Origin: Sinorhizobium meliloti 4H41
GTDB taxonomy: Bacteria > Pseudomonadota > Alphaproteobacteria > Rhizobiales > Rhizobiaceae
Assembly (NCBI RefSeq): GCF_000375585.1
Contig: NZ_AQWP01000001.1
Span: forward strand, 372,001 to 436,000
Length of the DNA stretch: 64,000 nt
Direction of reading: 5' to 3'
Shown one piece after another: positions 54,496 to 64,000 of the stretch. The position numbers and the translations under genes were made by a program. Each line of letters starts with the position of its first letter. Position 1 is the first letter of the stretch. The notes beneath the pieces are model-generated. The model searched no databases and had not been told where the DNA came from. It saw only the letters and a program-made list of their open reading frames with translations.

Positions 54496-55005
54496 TCAGG
54501 CCGGCTGCTCTTCCATCGCCTTGCGCGCCACAACGCGGTCATAGGCGGCTTGAAGCGTTTGCCGCACGGAGGGTCCCTCCGGTCTGGCATCGCCGAGGTG
54601 TTCGGCGCGCAATTCCCGCATGAAACGCTCCCAGAGCTCGGGGCCGCCCTCCTCCATCAGTTGGGCTCGGATGCTGAGTTCCTCGCTGACCGGCAGGTAG
54701 CGCCGGCCCCAGGCGCCGAGATGGGCCATGATCGGCACAAGCGCGATCGCCATTTCCGTCAGGCTGTAGATCGCCTTCTGCTTGTGGCTCGGATCGTCCG
54801 CTTTCGTCAGCATGCCGATCTCGACAAGCGTTTTCAGCCGGTCGGCGAGGATGTTGGTGGAAATCCCCTCCTGCGAGCGCAGGAGCTCGCGGAAGTGGCG
54901 TTTGCCGCCGAAAATCATGTCGCGAATGATCAGGAGGCTCCATTTGTCGCCGAATACTTCGAGCGAGAGATTGATCGGGCAACCCGAGCGATGGTCATCG
55001 GTCAT
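54496..55005 (-). CDS. HxlR-family transcriptional regulator
   Basis: A 169-residue winged-helix regulator of the HxlR family. The diagnostic N-terminal CPINLSLEVFGDKWSLLIIR is followed by RHFRELLRSQEGISTNILAD and RLKTLVEIGMLTK. HxlR regulators typically respond to thiol or carbonyl stress using the N-terminal cysteine. The ATG at 55005 (MTDDHRSGCP) follows an AGAGA site; earlier in-frame ATGs at 55035 and 55056 would extend the protein. It is divergent from an SRPBCC protein gene 123 bases away, a pairing that suggests it regulates that gene. Confidence 0.87.
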   Translation of the reverse strand: MTDDHRSGCPINLSLEVFGDKWSLLIIRDMIFGGKRHFRELLRSQEGISTNILADRLKTLVEIGMLTKADDPSHKQKAIYSLTEMAIALVPIMAHLGAWGRRYLPVSEELSIRAQLMEEGGPELWERFMRELRAEHLGDARPEGPSVRQTLQAAYDRVVARKAMEEQPA

Positions 55006-55128
55006 TTTGGTCTCTGCAAAACGCGAGCGGAGCATCCGCTCTAAAACTGCTTGCATTATTGCACCAGTGAAGTTAGCCTGCAACTGCTTTCATATCGCAA
55101 CCAGTTTCCGAGCGAAGAGGAGAAGATC

Positions 55129-55602
55129 ATGACCAAAGCTTCTGTCGAACATGCGGACTTCACCATCGAACGCGTTTTCAATTCACCCCCGGAACAGGTC
55201 TTCGAGGCCTTCGCCGATCCTGCTGCGCATGACCGCTGGTTCGTCAAGGCCGACAACTGGCCGGTCGCCGAATATAGCCACGACTTCCGCATCGGCGGCC
55301 GGGAAAGCGGCCGGTTCAGCCAGGACGGGAAGGTTTTTTATTTCAATGAAACGATCTATCTCGACATCGTCGAGAACCGGCGGATCGTCTCGGCCTATAC
55401 CATGGCGAAGGACGAGCAGCGGCTTTCCGCGTCGATCGCCACCGTCGACCTCATACCGGAAGGCACCGGCACACGCGTCGTCTTCACGGAGCAGGGGGCA
55501 TTCCTGGATGGGCTCGACAAGGTGGAATATCGCCGCGAAGGCTGGGAGCAGCTGATCGGATTTCTGGCGGCCGAGCTCGGTGAGAAGGCTGAAGTGGCCT
55601 GA
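55129..55602 (+). CDS. SRPBCC (AHSA1-type) domain protein
   Basis: A 157-residue protein of the Aha1/SRPBCC superfamily: FTIERVFNSPPEQVFEAFAD at the start, DFRIGGRESGRF in the middle and the C-terminal EGWEQLIGFLAAEL helix. The fold holds a hydrophobic cavity for small ligands; function is unknown. AGAGGAG lies nine bases before the ATG. It diverges from the HxlR regulator and is followed by a strong terminator. Confidence 0.87.
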   Translation: MTKASVEHADFTIERVFNSPPEQVFEAFADPAAHDRWFVKADNWPVAEYSHDFRIGGRESGRFSQDGKVFYFNETIYLDIVENRRIVSAYTMAKDEQRLSASIATVDLIPEGTGTRVVFTEQGAFLDGLDKVEYRREGWEQLIGFLAAELGEKAEVA

Positions 55603-55615
55603 AGCCTTGAACGTT

Positions 55616-55656
55616 TCTCTCCGGTCATTCGCGGTTACCGAGAATGACCGGAGAGA
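55616..55656. terminator. Perfect 15-bp-arm hairpin between the SRPBCC gene and fadB
   Basis: TCTCTCCGGTCATTC (55616-55630) and GAATGACCGGAGAGA (55642-55656) are exact inverted copies. It lies in the convergent gap, so it probably ends both transcripts. Confidence 0.85.
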
Positions 55657-55687
55657 CAATATTGCGCCGTGCGGCTGACCTGGCGGC

Positions 55688-57901
55688 TTATGCCGCCTTC
55701 TGCCCCGCTCCATAAGGATCGAAGCGCCCGTAGAAGGTCTCGCCCTTTGCGGCCATCTCCTTCAGAAGCGGCGTCGGCCGGAAGTGGTCGCCATGGTCGG
55801 CGGCGAGCTTTTCGCAGAGCTCGACGAAGGCTTTCGCGCCCATGCCGTCGATGTAGGAGATCGTGCCGCCGGTGTAGGGTGCAAAGCCGAAGCCGAGGAT
55901 CGAGCCGACATCGGCTTCGCGCGGATCTGTGACGATGCCTTCCTCGATCGTGCGCGCGGCTTCGAGTGCGATCGTCACCAGCAGGCGCTGCTTGAGCACG
56001 CCGACCTCGATCTCGCCGGCATCCTTCTGCGGGTAGAGCTCTTTCAGACCCGGCCAGAGATATTTCCTGGCCGGCTTTGCCGGATATTCGTAGAAGCCCT
56101 TGCCGTTCTTTCGGCCGCGCCGGTCGAGCTCGTCCACCATCTTGTCGATCAGCGCCATGTGTCTGGGATCGACGGCCTTCTCGCCGAGATCGGCGACGGC
56201 CGCCTTCAGGATCTTCTGGCTGAGGTCGATCGCCACCTCGTCGTTGAGAGACAGCGGTCCGACCGGCATGCCGGCCATCTTGGCGGCGTTCTCGATCATC
56301 GCCGGCGGTACGCCCTCGATCAGCATGTCATAGGCTTCGTGGATATAGCGGAAGACGCAGCGATTGACATAGAAGCCGCGCGTGTCGTTGACGACGATCG
56401 GCGTCTTCCTGATCGCCGCGACATAGTCGAGCGCGGCCGCGAGCGCGCGGTCTCCGGTCTCCTTGCCGAGGATCACCTCCGTCAGCATCATTTTCTCGAC
56501 CGGCGAGAAGAAATGGATGCCGATGAACCGGTCCGGCCGTTTGGAATTCCTGGCGAGGCCGGTGATCGGCAGCGTCGAGGTGTTGGAGGCGAAGATCGCG
56601 TCCTCGGCGATCACCGCTTCGACCTTCTCGATCACGTCCTTCTTGACCTGCCGGTCCTCGAAGACCGCCTCGATGACGAGGCCGGCATCCTTGAGATCGC
56701 CGTAGTCCGCCGAAGGTGTGATGCGCGAAAGCAGCGCTTCGCCTTCCTCCTTGGTCAAGCGTCCCTTGCCGATCGCGTCCTTGACGAGGCCTTCCGAATG
56801 CGTCCTGCCCTTTTCGGCAGCTTCCATGTCGCGGTCGATGAGGGTGACGGGGATGCCGCCTGCCGCGGTTACATAGGCGATCGAAGCGCCCATGAAACCG
56901 GCGCCGACGACGCCGACTTTCCTGAGCTCGGTCTTCGGTACGCCGGCCGGTCGGCGCGCGCCCTTGCCGAGTTCCTGCATCGAGACGAACAGCGACCGGA
57001 TCATCGAGAAGGCTTCGGTCGTCTGCAGGATTTCGGTGAAATAGCGCTGCTCGATCTTCAAGGCCGTATCGAAGGGAACCTGCAGCCCCTCGTAGACGCA
57101 TTTCAGGATCGCGATCGCGGCGGGGTAATTGCCGTAGGTCTCGCGGCGCAGGATGCCGGAGGCGGCCGGCCAGAGCTGCGCGGAGGCGGGCGTCCAGATG
57201 CCGCCGCCCGGGAGCTTGAAGCCCTTCTCGTCCCAGGGCTGCACCGGTTTCAGGCCGTTCTTGATCATCGCCTTGGCGGCCTCGATCAGTTTGTCCGGGT
57301 CGACCACCTCGTGAACGAGCCCCATGGCCTTTGCTCGCGCCGGCGTAAGCGAGGAGCCGGTCGTCATCATCTGCAACGCGTCCTGCGTATTGGTCAGCCG
57401 TGGAACGCGCTGGGTGCCGCCGGCACCGGGGAAAATGCCGACCTTGACCTCGGGAAGCGCGATCTTCACCGATTTCGCATTGGAGGCGACACGGCCGTGG
57501 CAGGCGAGCGACATCTCGAAGGCGCCGCCCATGCAGGTGCCGTTGATGGCCGAGACCCAAGGCTTGCCCGAGGTTTCGAGCTTGCGGAAGAGACCCGTCA
57601 TCCGGCCGACGAGGTCGAAGAGTCTCCGGGCCGCGTTGTCCGGGTCCTTCTTCTTCTCCTCCGCCTGGAAGGTGAACATCGACTTGATCATTGAAAGGTC
57701 GGCGCCGCCGGAGAAGGAGGATTTGCCGGAGGTGACGACCACGCCCTTGACGCCAGGATCCGCCGTCGTCTGATTGATGATGGCGTCGAGTTCCTTCATC
57801 ACCTCTTCGGTGAAGACGTTCATCGACTTGTCGGGCATGTCCCAGGTGACCAGCGCAATGCCGTCGGCGTCGGTTTCGATCTTGAAGTTCGTGTAAGACA
57901 T
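55688..57901 (-). CDS. fadB: Fatty acid oxidation multifunctional protein FadB/FadJ type
   Basis: A 737-residue protein joining enoyl-CoA hydratase and 3-hydroxyacyl-CoA dehydrogenase. The hydratase half has [11 protein letters not shown] and [18 protein letters not shown] (oxyanion hole) and the catalytic region [19 protein letters not shown]. The dehydrogenase half begins with [18 protein letters not shown], followed by SNTSTLPI and the HFFSPVEKM catalytic His region. It carries out the middle two steps of beta-oxidation. It follows fadA by 21 bases on the same strand, completing acd-fadA-fadB. Confidence 0.95.
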   Translation of the reverse strand: MSYTNFKIETDADGIALVTWDMPDKSMNVFTEEVMKELDAIINQTTADPGVKGVVVTSGKSSFSGGADLSMIKSMFTFQAEEKKKDPDNAARRLFDLVGRMTGLFRKLETSGKPWVSAINGTCMGGAFEMSLACHGRVASNAKSVKIALPEVKVGIFPGAGGTQRVPRLTNTQDALQMMTTGSSLTPARAKAMGLVHEVVDPDKLIEAAKAMIKNGLKPVQPWDEKGFKLPGGGIWTPASAQLWPAASGILRRETYGNYPAAIAILKCVYEGLQVPFDTALKIEQRYFTEILQTTEAFSMIRSLFVSMQELGKGARRPAGVPKTELRKVGVVGAGFMGASIAYVTAAGGIPVTLIDRDMEAAEKGRTHSEGLVKDAIGKGRLTKEEGEALLSRITPSADYGDLKDAGLVIEAVFEDRQVKKDVIEKVEAVIAEDAIFASNTSTLPITGLARNSKRPDRFIGIHFFSPVEKMMLTEVILGKETGDRALAAALDYVAAIRKTPIVVNDTRGFYVNRCVFRYIHEAYDMLIEGVPPAMIENAAKMAGMPVGPLSLNDEVAIDLSQKILKAAVADLGEKAVDPRHMALIDKMVDELDRRGRKNGKGFYEYPAKPARKYLWPGLKELYPQKDAGEIEVGVLKQRLLVTIALEAARTIEEGIVTDPREADVGSILGFGFAPYTGGTISYIDGMGAKAFVELCEKLAADHGDHFRPTPLLKEMAAKGETFYGRFDPYGAGQKAA

Positions 57902-57922
57902 ATTCTCTCTCCCGGGATCGGA

Positions 57923-59131
<1,209 letters not shown>

Positions 59132-59239
59132 CTCTTGATCTCCCTTTCGGCGGCGTTTCCTCGGGCCGCGCATTATCAATCGGAGCGGGATTCGGGCGGA
59201 AGACCGCTTCTCGCTTTCGATCCGGCTCCCAGTCTGAAA

Positions 59240-61036
59240 TCAGAACGCGGCCGCGTCCAGCGCCATCATCGTGTCGGCGCCCGTTTCGATGCGGATCTTG
59301 CGCAGCGCCGTTTCAGGCAGGATGCGCTCCATGAAGAACCTCGCCGTGATCAGCTTGTTCTTGAGATAGTCCGCGCGCTGCGTTTCGCCAGCGGCAAGCT
59401 TCTCCTCCGCCGTCTTGGCCATCTTCGCCCACATATAACCGAGGACGACGAGGCCGAAGAGATGCATATAGTCGGTGGAGCCGGCTCCGGCATTGTCGGG
59501 TTTGGCCATGGCGTTCTGCATGAACCACATGGTCGCGGCCTGCAGGTCGTTCAGCCCTTTCTTAAGGGCCTTGGTGTAGCCGGAGAGCTTTTCGTCGCCG
59601 CGGTTCTCCTCGCAGAAGTCGCCGATCTCCTTGAACAGAGCCATGACGGCGCGGCCGCCGTTCATCGCGAGCTTGCGGCCGACCAGGTCGAGCGCCTGGA
59701 TGCCGTTGGCACCCTCGTAGATCATTGCGATGCGGGCATCGCGCACATACTGGCTCATGCCGTGCTCTTCGATATAGCCGTGGCCGCCGAATACCTGCTG
59801 CGCCATCACCGCGTGATCGAAGCCCTTGTCCGTCAGCACGCCCTTGAGGATCGGCGTCATCAGGCTGAGGATGTCGTCCGCCGCCTGGCGCTCCTCTTCG
59901 CTGTCCGAACGATGGGCGATGTCCGACTTCAGCGCCGTCCAGAGCGTGAAGGCGCGGCCGCCTTCGTTGAAGGCCTTGATCGTCATCAGCGTGCGGCGGA
60001 TGTCCGGATGGACGATGATCGGATCGGCCTTCTTGTCCGGCGCCTTGGGGCCGGACAAGGAGCGGCCCTGAATGCGCTCGCGCGCGTAGCTCGCAGCATT
60101 CTGATAAGCGACTTCGGCAATCGAAAGCCCCTGCATGCCGACGGCAAGCCTGGCCTCGTTCATCATCACGAACATGGCGCTGAGGCCCTTGTTCTCCGTG
60201 CCGATCAGATAGCCGGTCGCCTCGTCATAATTCATGACGCAGGTCGCGTTGCCGTGTATGCCCATCTTGTGTTCGATCGCGCCGCAGGAAACGCCGTTGC
60301 GTTCGCCCGGCTCGCCGCCGGCGTCGAGCTTGAATTTCGGCACGATAAAGAGCGAGATGCCCTTTACACCGTCAGGCGCGCCCTCGATGCGCGCCAGCAC
60401 CAGATGGACGACATTTTCCGCCATGTCGTGCTCGCCGGCGGAGATGAAGATCTTCTGGCCGGAGATCCTGTAGGAGCCGTCGCCGTTCGGCACGGCCTTG
60501 GTGCGCAGCAGGCCGAGGTCGGTGCCGCAATGGGGCTCCGTCAGGTTCATCGTGCCGGTCCAGGTGCCGTCGACCATTTTGGGCAGATAGGTCCGCTTCT
60601 GGTCTTCGGAACCGTGCACCAGGATCGCCGCGATCGCCCCCTGCGTCAGGCCCGGATACATCATAAGCGACATGTTGGCCGCGGACATGAATTCGCCGAC
60701 GGCGGTGTGGAGCGTGTAGGGCAGGCCCTGGCCGCCGAATTCTTCCGGGGCGGCAAGACCGAGCCAACCGCCTTCGCGATAAAGGTCATAGGCTTCCTTG
60801 AAGCCCTTGGGCACGGTGACGGAGCCGTCCTCGTGACGCTTGCAGCCCTCCTGGTCGCCGGAAAGATTGATCGGGAAGAGGACCTCTTCCGCGAGCTTTG
60901 CGGCCTCGCCGAGGACCGCGGCCGTCATGTCCGGCGTCGCATCCGCAAAGCCCGGGAGATTGTGGTAGCGCTCGATGCCGAGCACGTCGTTGAGGATGAA
61001 CAGGGTATCGTCGACCGGAGCCTTGTAGATGGGCAT
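59240..61036 (-). CDS. Acyl-CoA dehydrogenase (long, ~598 residues)
   Basis: A 598-residue FAD-dependent acyl-CoA dehydrogenase performing the first step of beta-oxidation. Family segments include [35 protein letters not shown], and the FAD region [22 protein letters not shown]-terminal extension of about 130 residues marks the long bacterial class. Its usual partner FadAB lies directly downstream. The 24-26-bp inverted repeat at 61147-61172, shared with fadD, lies 111 bases upstream of the ATG (GAGGAAAAGC before it). I do not give the symbol fadE because the sequence is not the E. coli type. Confidence 0.93.
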   Translation of the reverse strand: MPIYKAPVDDTLFILNDVLGIERYHNLPGFADATPDMTAAVLGEAAKLAEEVLFPINLSGDQEGCKRHEDGSVTVPKGFKEAYDLYREGGWLGLAAPEEFGGQGLPYTLHTAVGEFMSAANMSLMMYPGLTQGAIAAILVHGSEDQKRTYLPKMVDGTWTGTMNLTEPHCGTDLGLLRTKAVPNGDGSYRISGQKIFISAGEHDMAENVVHLVLARIEGAPDGVKGISLFIVPKFKLDAGGEPGERNGVSCGAIEHKMGIHGNATCVMNYDEATGYLIGTENKGLSAMFVMMNEARLAVGMQGLSIAEVAYQNAASYARERIQGRSLSGPKAPDKKADPIIVHPDIRRTLMTIKAFNEGGRAFTLWTALKSDIAHRSDSEEERQAADDILSLMTPILKGVLTDKGFDHAVMAQQVFGGHGYIEEHGMSQYVRDARIAMIYEGANGIQALDLVGRKLAMNGGRAVMALFKEIGDFCEENRGDEKLSGYTKALKKGLNDLQAATMWFMQNAMAKPDNAGAGSTDYMHLFGLVVLGYMWAKMAKTAEEKLAAGETQRADYLKNKLITARFFMERILPETALRKIRIETGADTMMALDAAAF

Positions 61037-61146
61037 GCTTTTCCTCGCCTTGATGTCCTTTCGGGCCGCGCCGCACGGCAGACCCGCTTCTCACTGTGTC
61101 GAGCGCGCACCGGTGGCGGTGTGCGACTTGGACGGATGCTATCGAA

Positions 61147-61172
61147 TTTTGACGTTTGCGTAAACGTCAAAA
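61147..61172 (-). promoter_or_regulatory. Operator of acd-fadA-fadB (shared fatty-acid motif)
   Basis: TTTTGACGTTT (61147-61157) and AAACGTCAAAA (61162-61172) are perfect 11-base arms around four bases. The centre differs from the nitronate monooxygenase site by only two bases, and the half TTGACGTTTACG is shared with fadD. It is probably the binding site of a repressor of fatty acid catabolism. Confidence 0.8.
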
Positions 61173-61278
61173 ATTCCCGAAAGGCGAAAGTTTCGCTCCT
61201 GCGGCGCGCCGCTCCAAATGCCATATGGCGGGGGGCGGCGGCGTACCGGGCGACAATAATCGTTAAAAATCGGATCGG

Positions 61279-61293
61279 TTAACGGCTTATTTA
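61279..61293 (+). promoter_or_regulatory. Possible CtrA site upstream of podJ
   Basis: TTAACGGCTTATTTA fits TTAA-N7-TTAA with one mismatch (TTTA). It lies about 200 bases upstream of the podJ start. PodJ is under cell-cycle control in relatives. The rest of the 321-base region 61173-61494 shows no gene. Confidence 0.4.
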
Positions 61294-61494
61294 CCACGTT
61301 TAATGAATTGTGCGCTTTGAGATGGTCAAAGCTGCAACCGGTCCCGTCTTTGCATTGTTGCGGTTTTGCCCACATCGGCGGTGCCGCCGAAATCGGAGCG
61401 AAAGCCGGGGAAGCCCGGGCTCCTTCGGCGGCTTCGATGACGGTCGAATTTATAGGGCCAAAGCGACACAGGGGCGAAGAGGCAATGAACGGAT

Positions 61495-64000
61495 CGCGAT
61501 CCACTTCTCAGCGCATGGGCAGCCCGTCCTATGGCGACCGGCCGTCGCTCGATGCCCTGAACCGCACCATCGAAGGGCTCGAAGCGCGCATCGAGGGGCT
61601 CATGAGTAGCGTCAGCCGCGAGACGCGGCAGCCCGAGCGGCCGCGTCCGGCCCCAAGCGAAGCGGTCTCCGAAATCATCGACCGCCAGCGGGCGCTCAAT
61701 GCGGCGCGCGAGCGGTCGCCGCTGCGCGAACGCGCTGCGTCGGGCGACCTCGATCGCCTCGCTCCCACCCGCCTTGCGGCAGAGCCACGCTACCAGCCCT
61801 CTCAGGCAGCAGCCGCGCCATCGGGACGCTCTTCGGCTGCAGCGGATATCGCCGAGGCGCTCGTCGGTCTGCGGCATGAGCTGAAGCGCGATCTCGATGA
61901 CGGCCTGTCGCGCGAAATGCATGCGCTGCGGTCGGAAATCCGCGGCATCAAGGCCGAAGCCGCCCAGGACCGCCGTTTCGCCGAGGACGTGCGGCACGAT
62001 ATCGAGCGGCTTTCGGCTGGCATCAAGGAACTTGGCCGGCAGGCTTCGCCCGCCGAGGCCGATGCGCTCAGGATCGAATTCGATGACCTGAGGTCCATGC
62101 TCGAAGGCCTCGCGCGCGAAGACAGCATGCGCCGCATGGAAAACCGATGGACCGGCGTCGAGGATCGGCTGAACGCCTTCGACCAGAACCGCGACGATGA
62201 GCTGGTGGCGCTCGCCTACCGGCTCGACGAGATCAAGGCGCAGATCAATTCCCTGGACAGGGGCACCGGGATCGAGGTGCTGGAAAGCAAGCTCGTCGCG
62301 GTCGCCCAGGCGATCGAGATGCTCGGGCGCCAGATCCAGCCGGACGAGAGGCGCCTGGCGCCGCAATTCGCCGACCTCGGCAAGCGGCTCGATGAGATCA
62401 GCCGGGCGATCGCCGCAGGCAGCGGTAATGTGGCCGGCACCGACGGTTCGTTCGTTGATCGTCTGGAGAACAGGCTCGGCGATCTGTCCCGGCAGATCGA
62501 CACCCTCTCCAATCCTGCCGATTCCGGCCTCGGCGCGCGGATCGAGGCGCTGGCAGCTCGCGTGGAGGACCTTGCCGGCGAGAAGGGGGCGGCCAGATTG
62601 GAAGAGCGCCTGGACCAGCTTTCCGCGGTGCTGGAGCACAACCGGCAAGGCGCGGAGCCGGATCTTACAGATCGTCTTGCCGACATTTCCCGGAAGATCG
62701 AAGCCCTCTCGGGCGACAGCGTCACCGATGCACTGGCTGAACGGCTCGACGATCTCGCCCGCCGTATCGATGGGCTTGCGCGAAATGTCGAGCCCTCGGC
62801 GGACCCGCGCTTCGATCGCCTCGAGGATCGCTTGGCAGGTATCGCCCAGCGCCTGGAGGAGACGCATGCCGCGCCGTTCGACGACCGGCAGGCGCTGCGC
62901 AACCTCGAAGCTCAGATCGGAAACCTCTCGACGCTGATCAGCCAGTCTCACGGTGAGACGGCAGGCGTGCCGGCGGAATTCGAGAGCCGCATGAACACGC
63001 TGGAAGACTATCTCGCCACCAGCGACGAATATATCATCGAAGCTGCCCGGCAGGCCGCGGAAGCCGTGATGGAGGCATATTCCAGGAACACCGCACCGCA
63101 GATGGCGGCGAGTACCGACATGGCGGCGATCTCGGCGCTCGCCGAGGATCTGCGTACATTGGAGGAACTCAGCCGTTCGAGCGACGAACGGACGGCACGC
63201 ACCTTCGAGGCGCTGCATGAAACGCTCGTCCATATCGCCGAGAAACTGGAGCGGCTTGAAGAGCGGGAGCCCCCGGCTTCTCATGTTCCGATGCCCAAGG
63301 CTGCGCCCGTCGAAGCCGCGGGCACTTTGACGATGGCGGAACGCGACGAGGACGTGGAACACGCGCCACACGCGTTCGCGGCCGCAAGCGAAACCTCCAT
63401 CCACGCACCGGTGCCGGCCGCAGCTGAGGCGAATGATGCCGCCGAAGTCGCAATGGTCGAAGACGGCGAGATCAAGGTGGAGGCCCGTGCGGCGAAGACG
63501 AGCCTGCTTGCCGGTCTGACTCGGCGCTTCGCGCCGAGGCAGAACGAGGGAATGCCGATCCAGGCGCGGCAGATGGTCGAGCCCACCCCCTCGATCGACC
63601 CCTCCGAAATGCTCGCTCCCGAGGACGCCAATCAGCTCCTCGAGCCGGGCTCCGGCGTGCCGGACGTCAAGAAGATACTCGAACGTGTCCGTGCCGGTCA
63701 GATGGCCCGTGGCGCGCAGGAGGCGAACGACGGCGAAAAGGCGGACTTCATCGCCGCCGCGCGGCGCGCGGCGCAGCTGGCCGTCGAGGAATCCGATACG
63801 CTCAATCGCGTCAAGGAAAGCAAGGCACCATCCGCCGTCGGCGGCGCGCTCGCCCGCCACCGCCGTCCGATCCTGATCGCGGTCGGTGCCGTGCTGCTCG
63901 CGATCATGTCCTATCCGCTCGTCAGCACGGTGCTGAAAGGCAAGGAGGCCCCGAGCGCTCCGCCGGTTGCAGCGATCGAGCGCAAGGCAGAGGTTGCGGA
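61495..64000 (+). CDS. podJ: Polarity factor PodJ, N-terminal part (cut by window end)
   Basis: An open frame of 835 codons running off the right edge. It begins at the ATG 61495 (GAAGAGG upstream): MNGSRSTSQRMGSPSYGDRP. About 760 residues form long charged coiled coil with repeating EDRL, RLDDL and ARRIDGL-type heptads; then comes one membrane helix (PILIAVGAVLLAIMSYPLV, about residues 792-810). The remainder, not visible, should be periplasmic with Sel1 repeats and a peptidoglycan-binding domain. By position next to acd it is PodJ1 of S. meliloti (SMc02230), needed for polar localisation. A long antisense frame covering 61326-63860 is a GC-rich shadow. Confidence 0.88.

Noticed and set aside
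61326-63860. 844-codon frame antisense to podJ
   Set aside because: The plus strand encodes the coiled coil and membrane helix of PodJ; the antisense frame lacks a ribosome-binding site and domains.

Overview
The window is high-GC chromosomal DNA from an alphaproteobacterium of the Rhizobiales. Gene content and order (putA, a cAMP-signalling cluster, the frc fructose genes, fadD, phoR-pstSCAB-phoU-phoB, gcrA, argD-argF, metZ, fadB/fadA/acyl-CoA dehydrogenase, podJ) match my memory of the Sinorhizobium (Ensifer) meliloti chromosome. I assign it to S. meliloti or a close relative, by recognition and not by a database search. pstC is uninterrupted, unlike the frameshifted pstC reported for strain 1021. 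No phage, insertion sequence or CRISPR array was seen; it looks like core chromosome.

Layout. 1-4.5 kb: end of a YigZ-like gene, proline catabolism (putA) and a cysteine-cluster protein. 4.5-9.4 kb: a 3',5'-cAMP circuit made of phosphodiesterase spdA, a small exported protein (SMc02178-like), a FecR-domain protein, the CHASE2 adenylate cyclase cyaD1 and the Crp-type regulator clr, with a perfect 16-bp Clr-type palindrome in the divergent promoter. 9.6-20.6 kb: doxX, then fructose use (RbsD/FucU-type mutarotase, frcR, frcBCA, frcK, frk, pgi) with pyrC-pyrE in between. 20.9-31.9 kb: fadD, an MFS exporter, an AI-2E-type membrane protein, a three-gene phospholipid cassette, an orphan binding protein, tRNA-Thr, a nitronate monooxygenase and an anchored protein of unknown role.

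31.9-41.4 kb: phosphate: ppk2 divergent from phoR, then a PHO-box-led pstSCAB-phoU-phoB, then the cell-cycle regulator gcrA. 41.8-49.1 kb: argD-argF, hslO, apaG, a CDP-alcohol phosphatidyltransferase, metZ behind a SAM-II riboswitch plus terminator, a dCTP deaminase and tRNA-Gly. 49.2-55.6 kb: a binding protein with an unusual start, a fatty acid hydroxylase, a TerB protein, an S24 regulator with a nuclease-like protein, chaA followed by four tandem repeats, and an HxlR/SRPBCC pair. 55.7-64 kb: the fatty acid oxidation genes acd-fadA-fadB and the start of podJ, cut by the window edge.

The genes form linked modules. FrcBCA imports free fructose, Frk phosphorylates it and Pgi isomerises it. FadD activates fatty acids and the acd-fadA-fadB unit oxidises them; fadD, the nitronate monooxygenase and acd share one inverted-repeat operator, suggesting a single regulon. 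PhoR/PhoB, Pst, PhoU and PPK2 link phosphate sensing, uptake and polyphosphate. The most open questions are the three-gene lipid cassette with an altered transferase motif, the FecR/CHASE2 pairing inside the cAMP circuit, and the uncharacterised operators.
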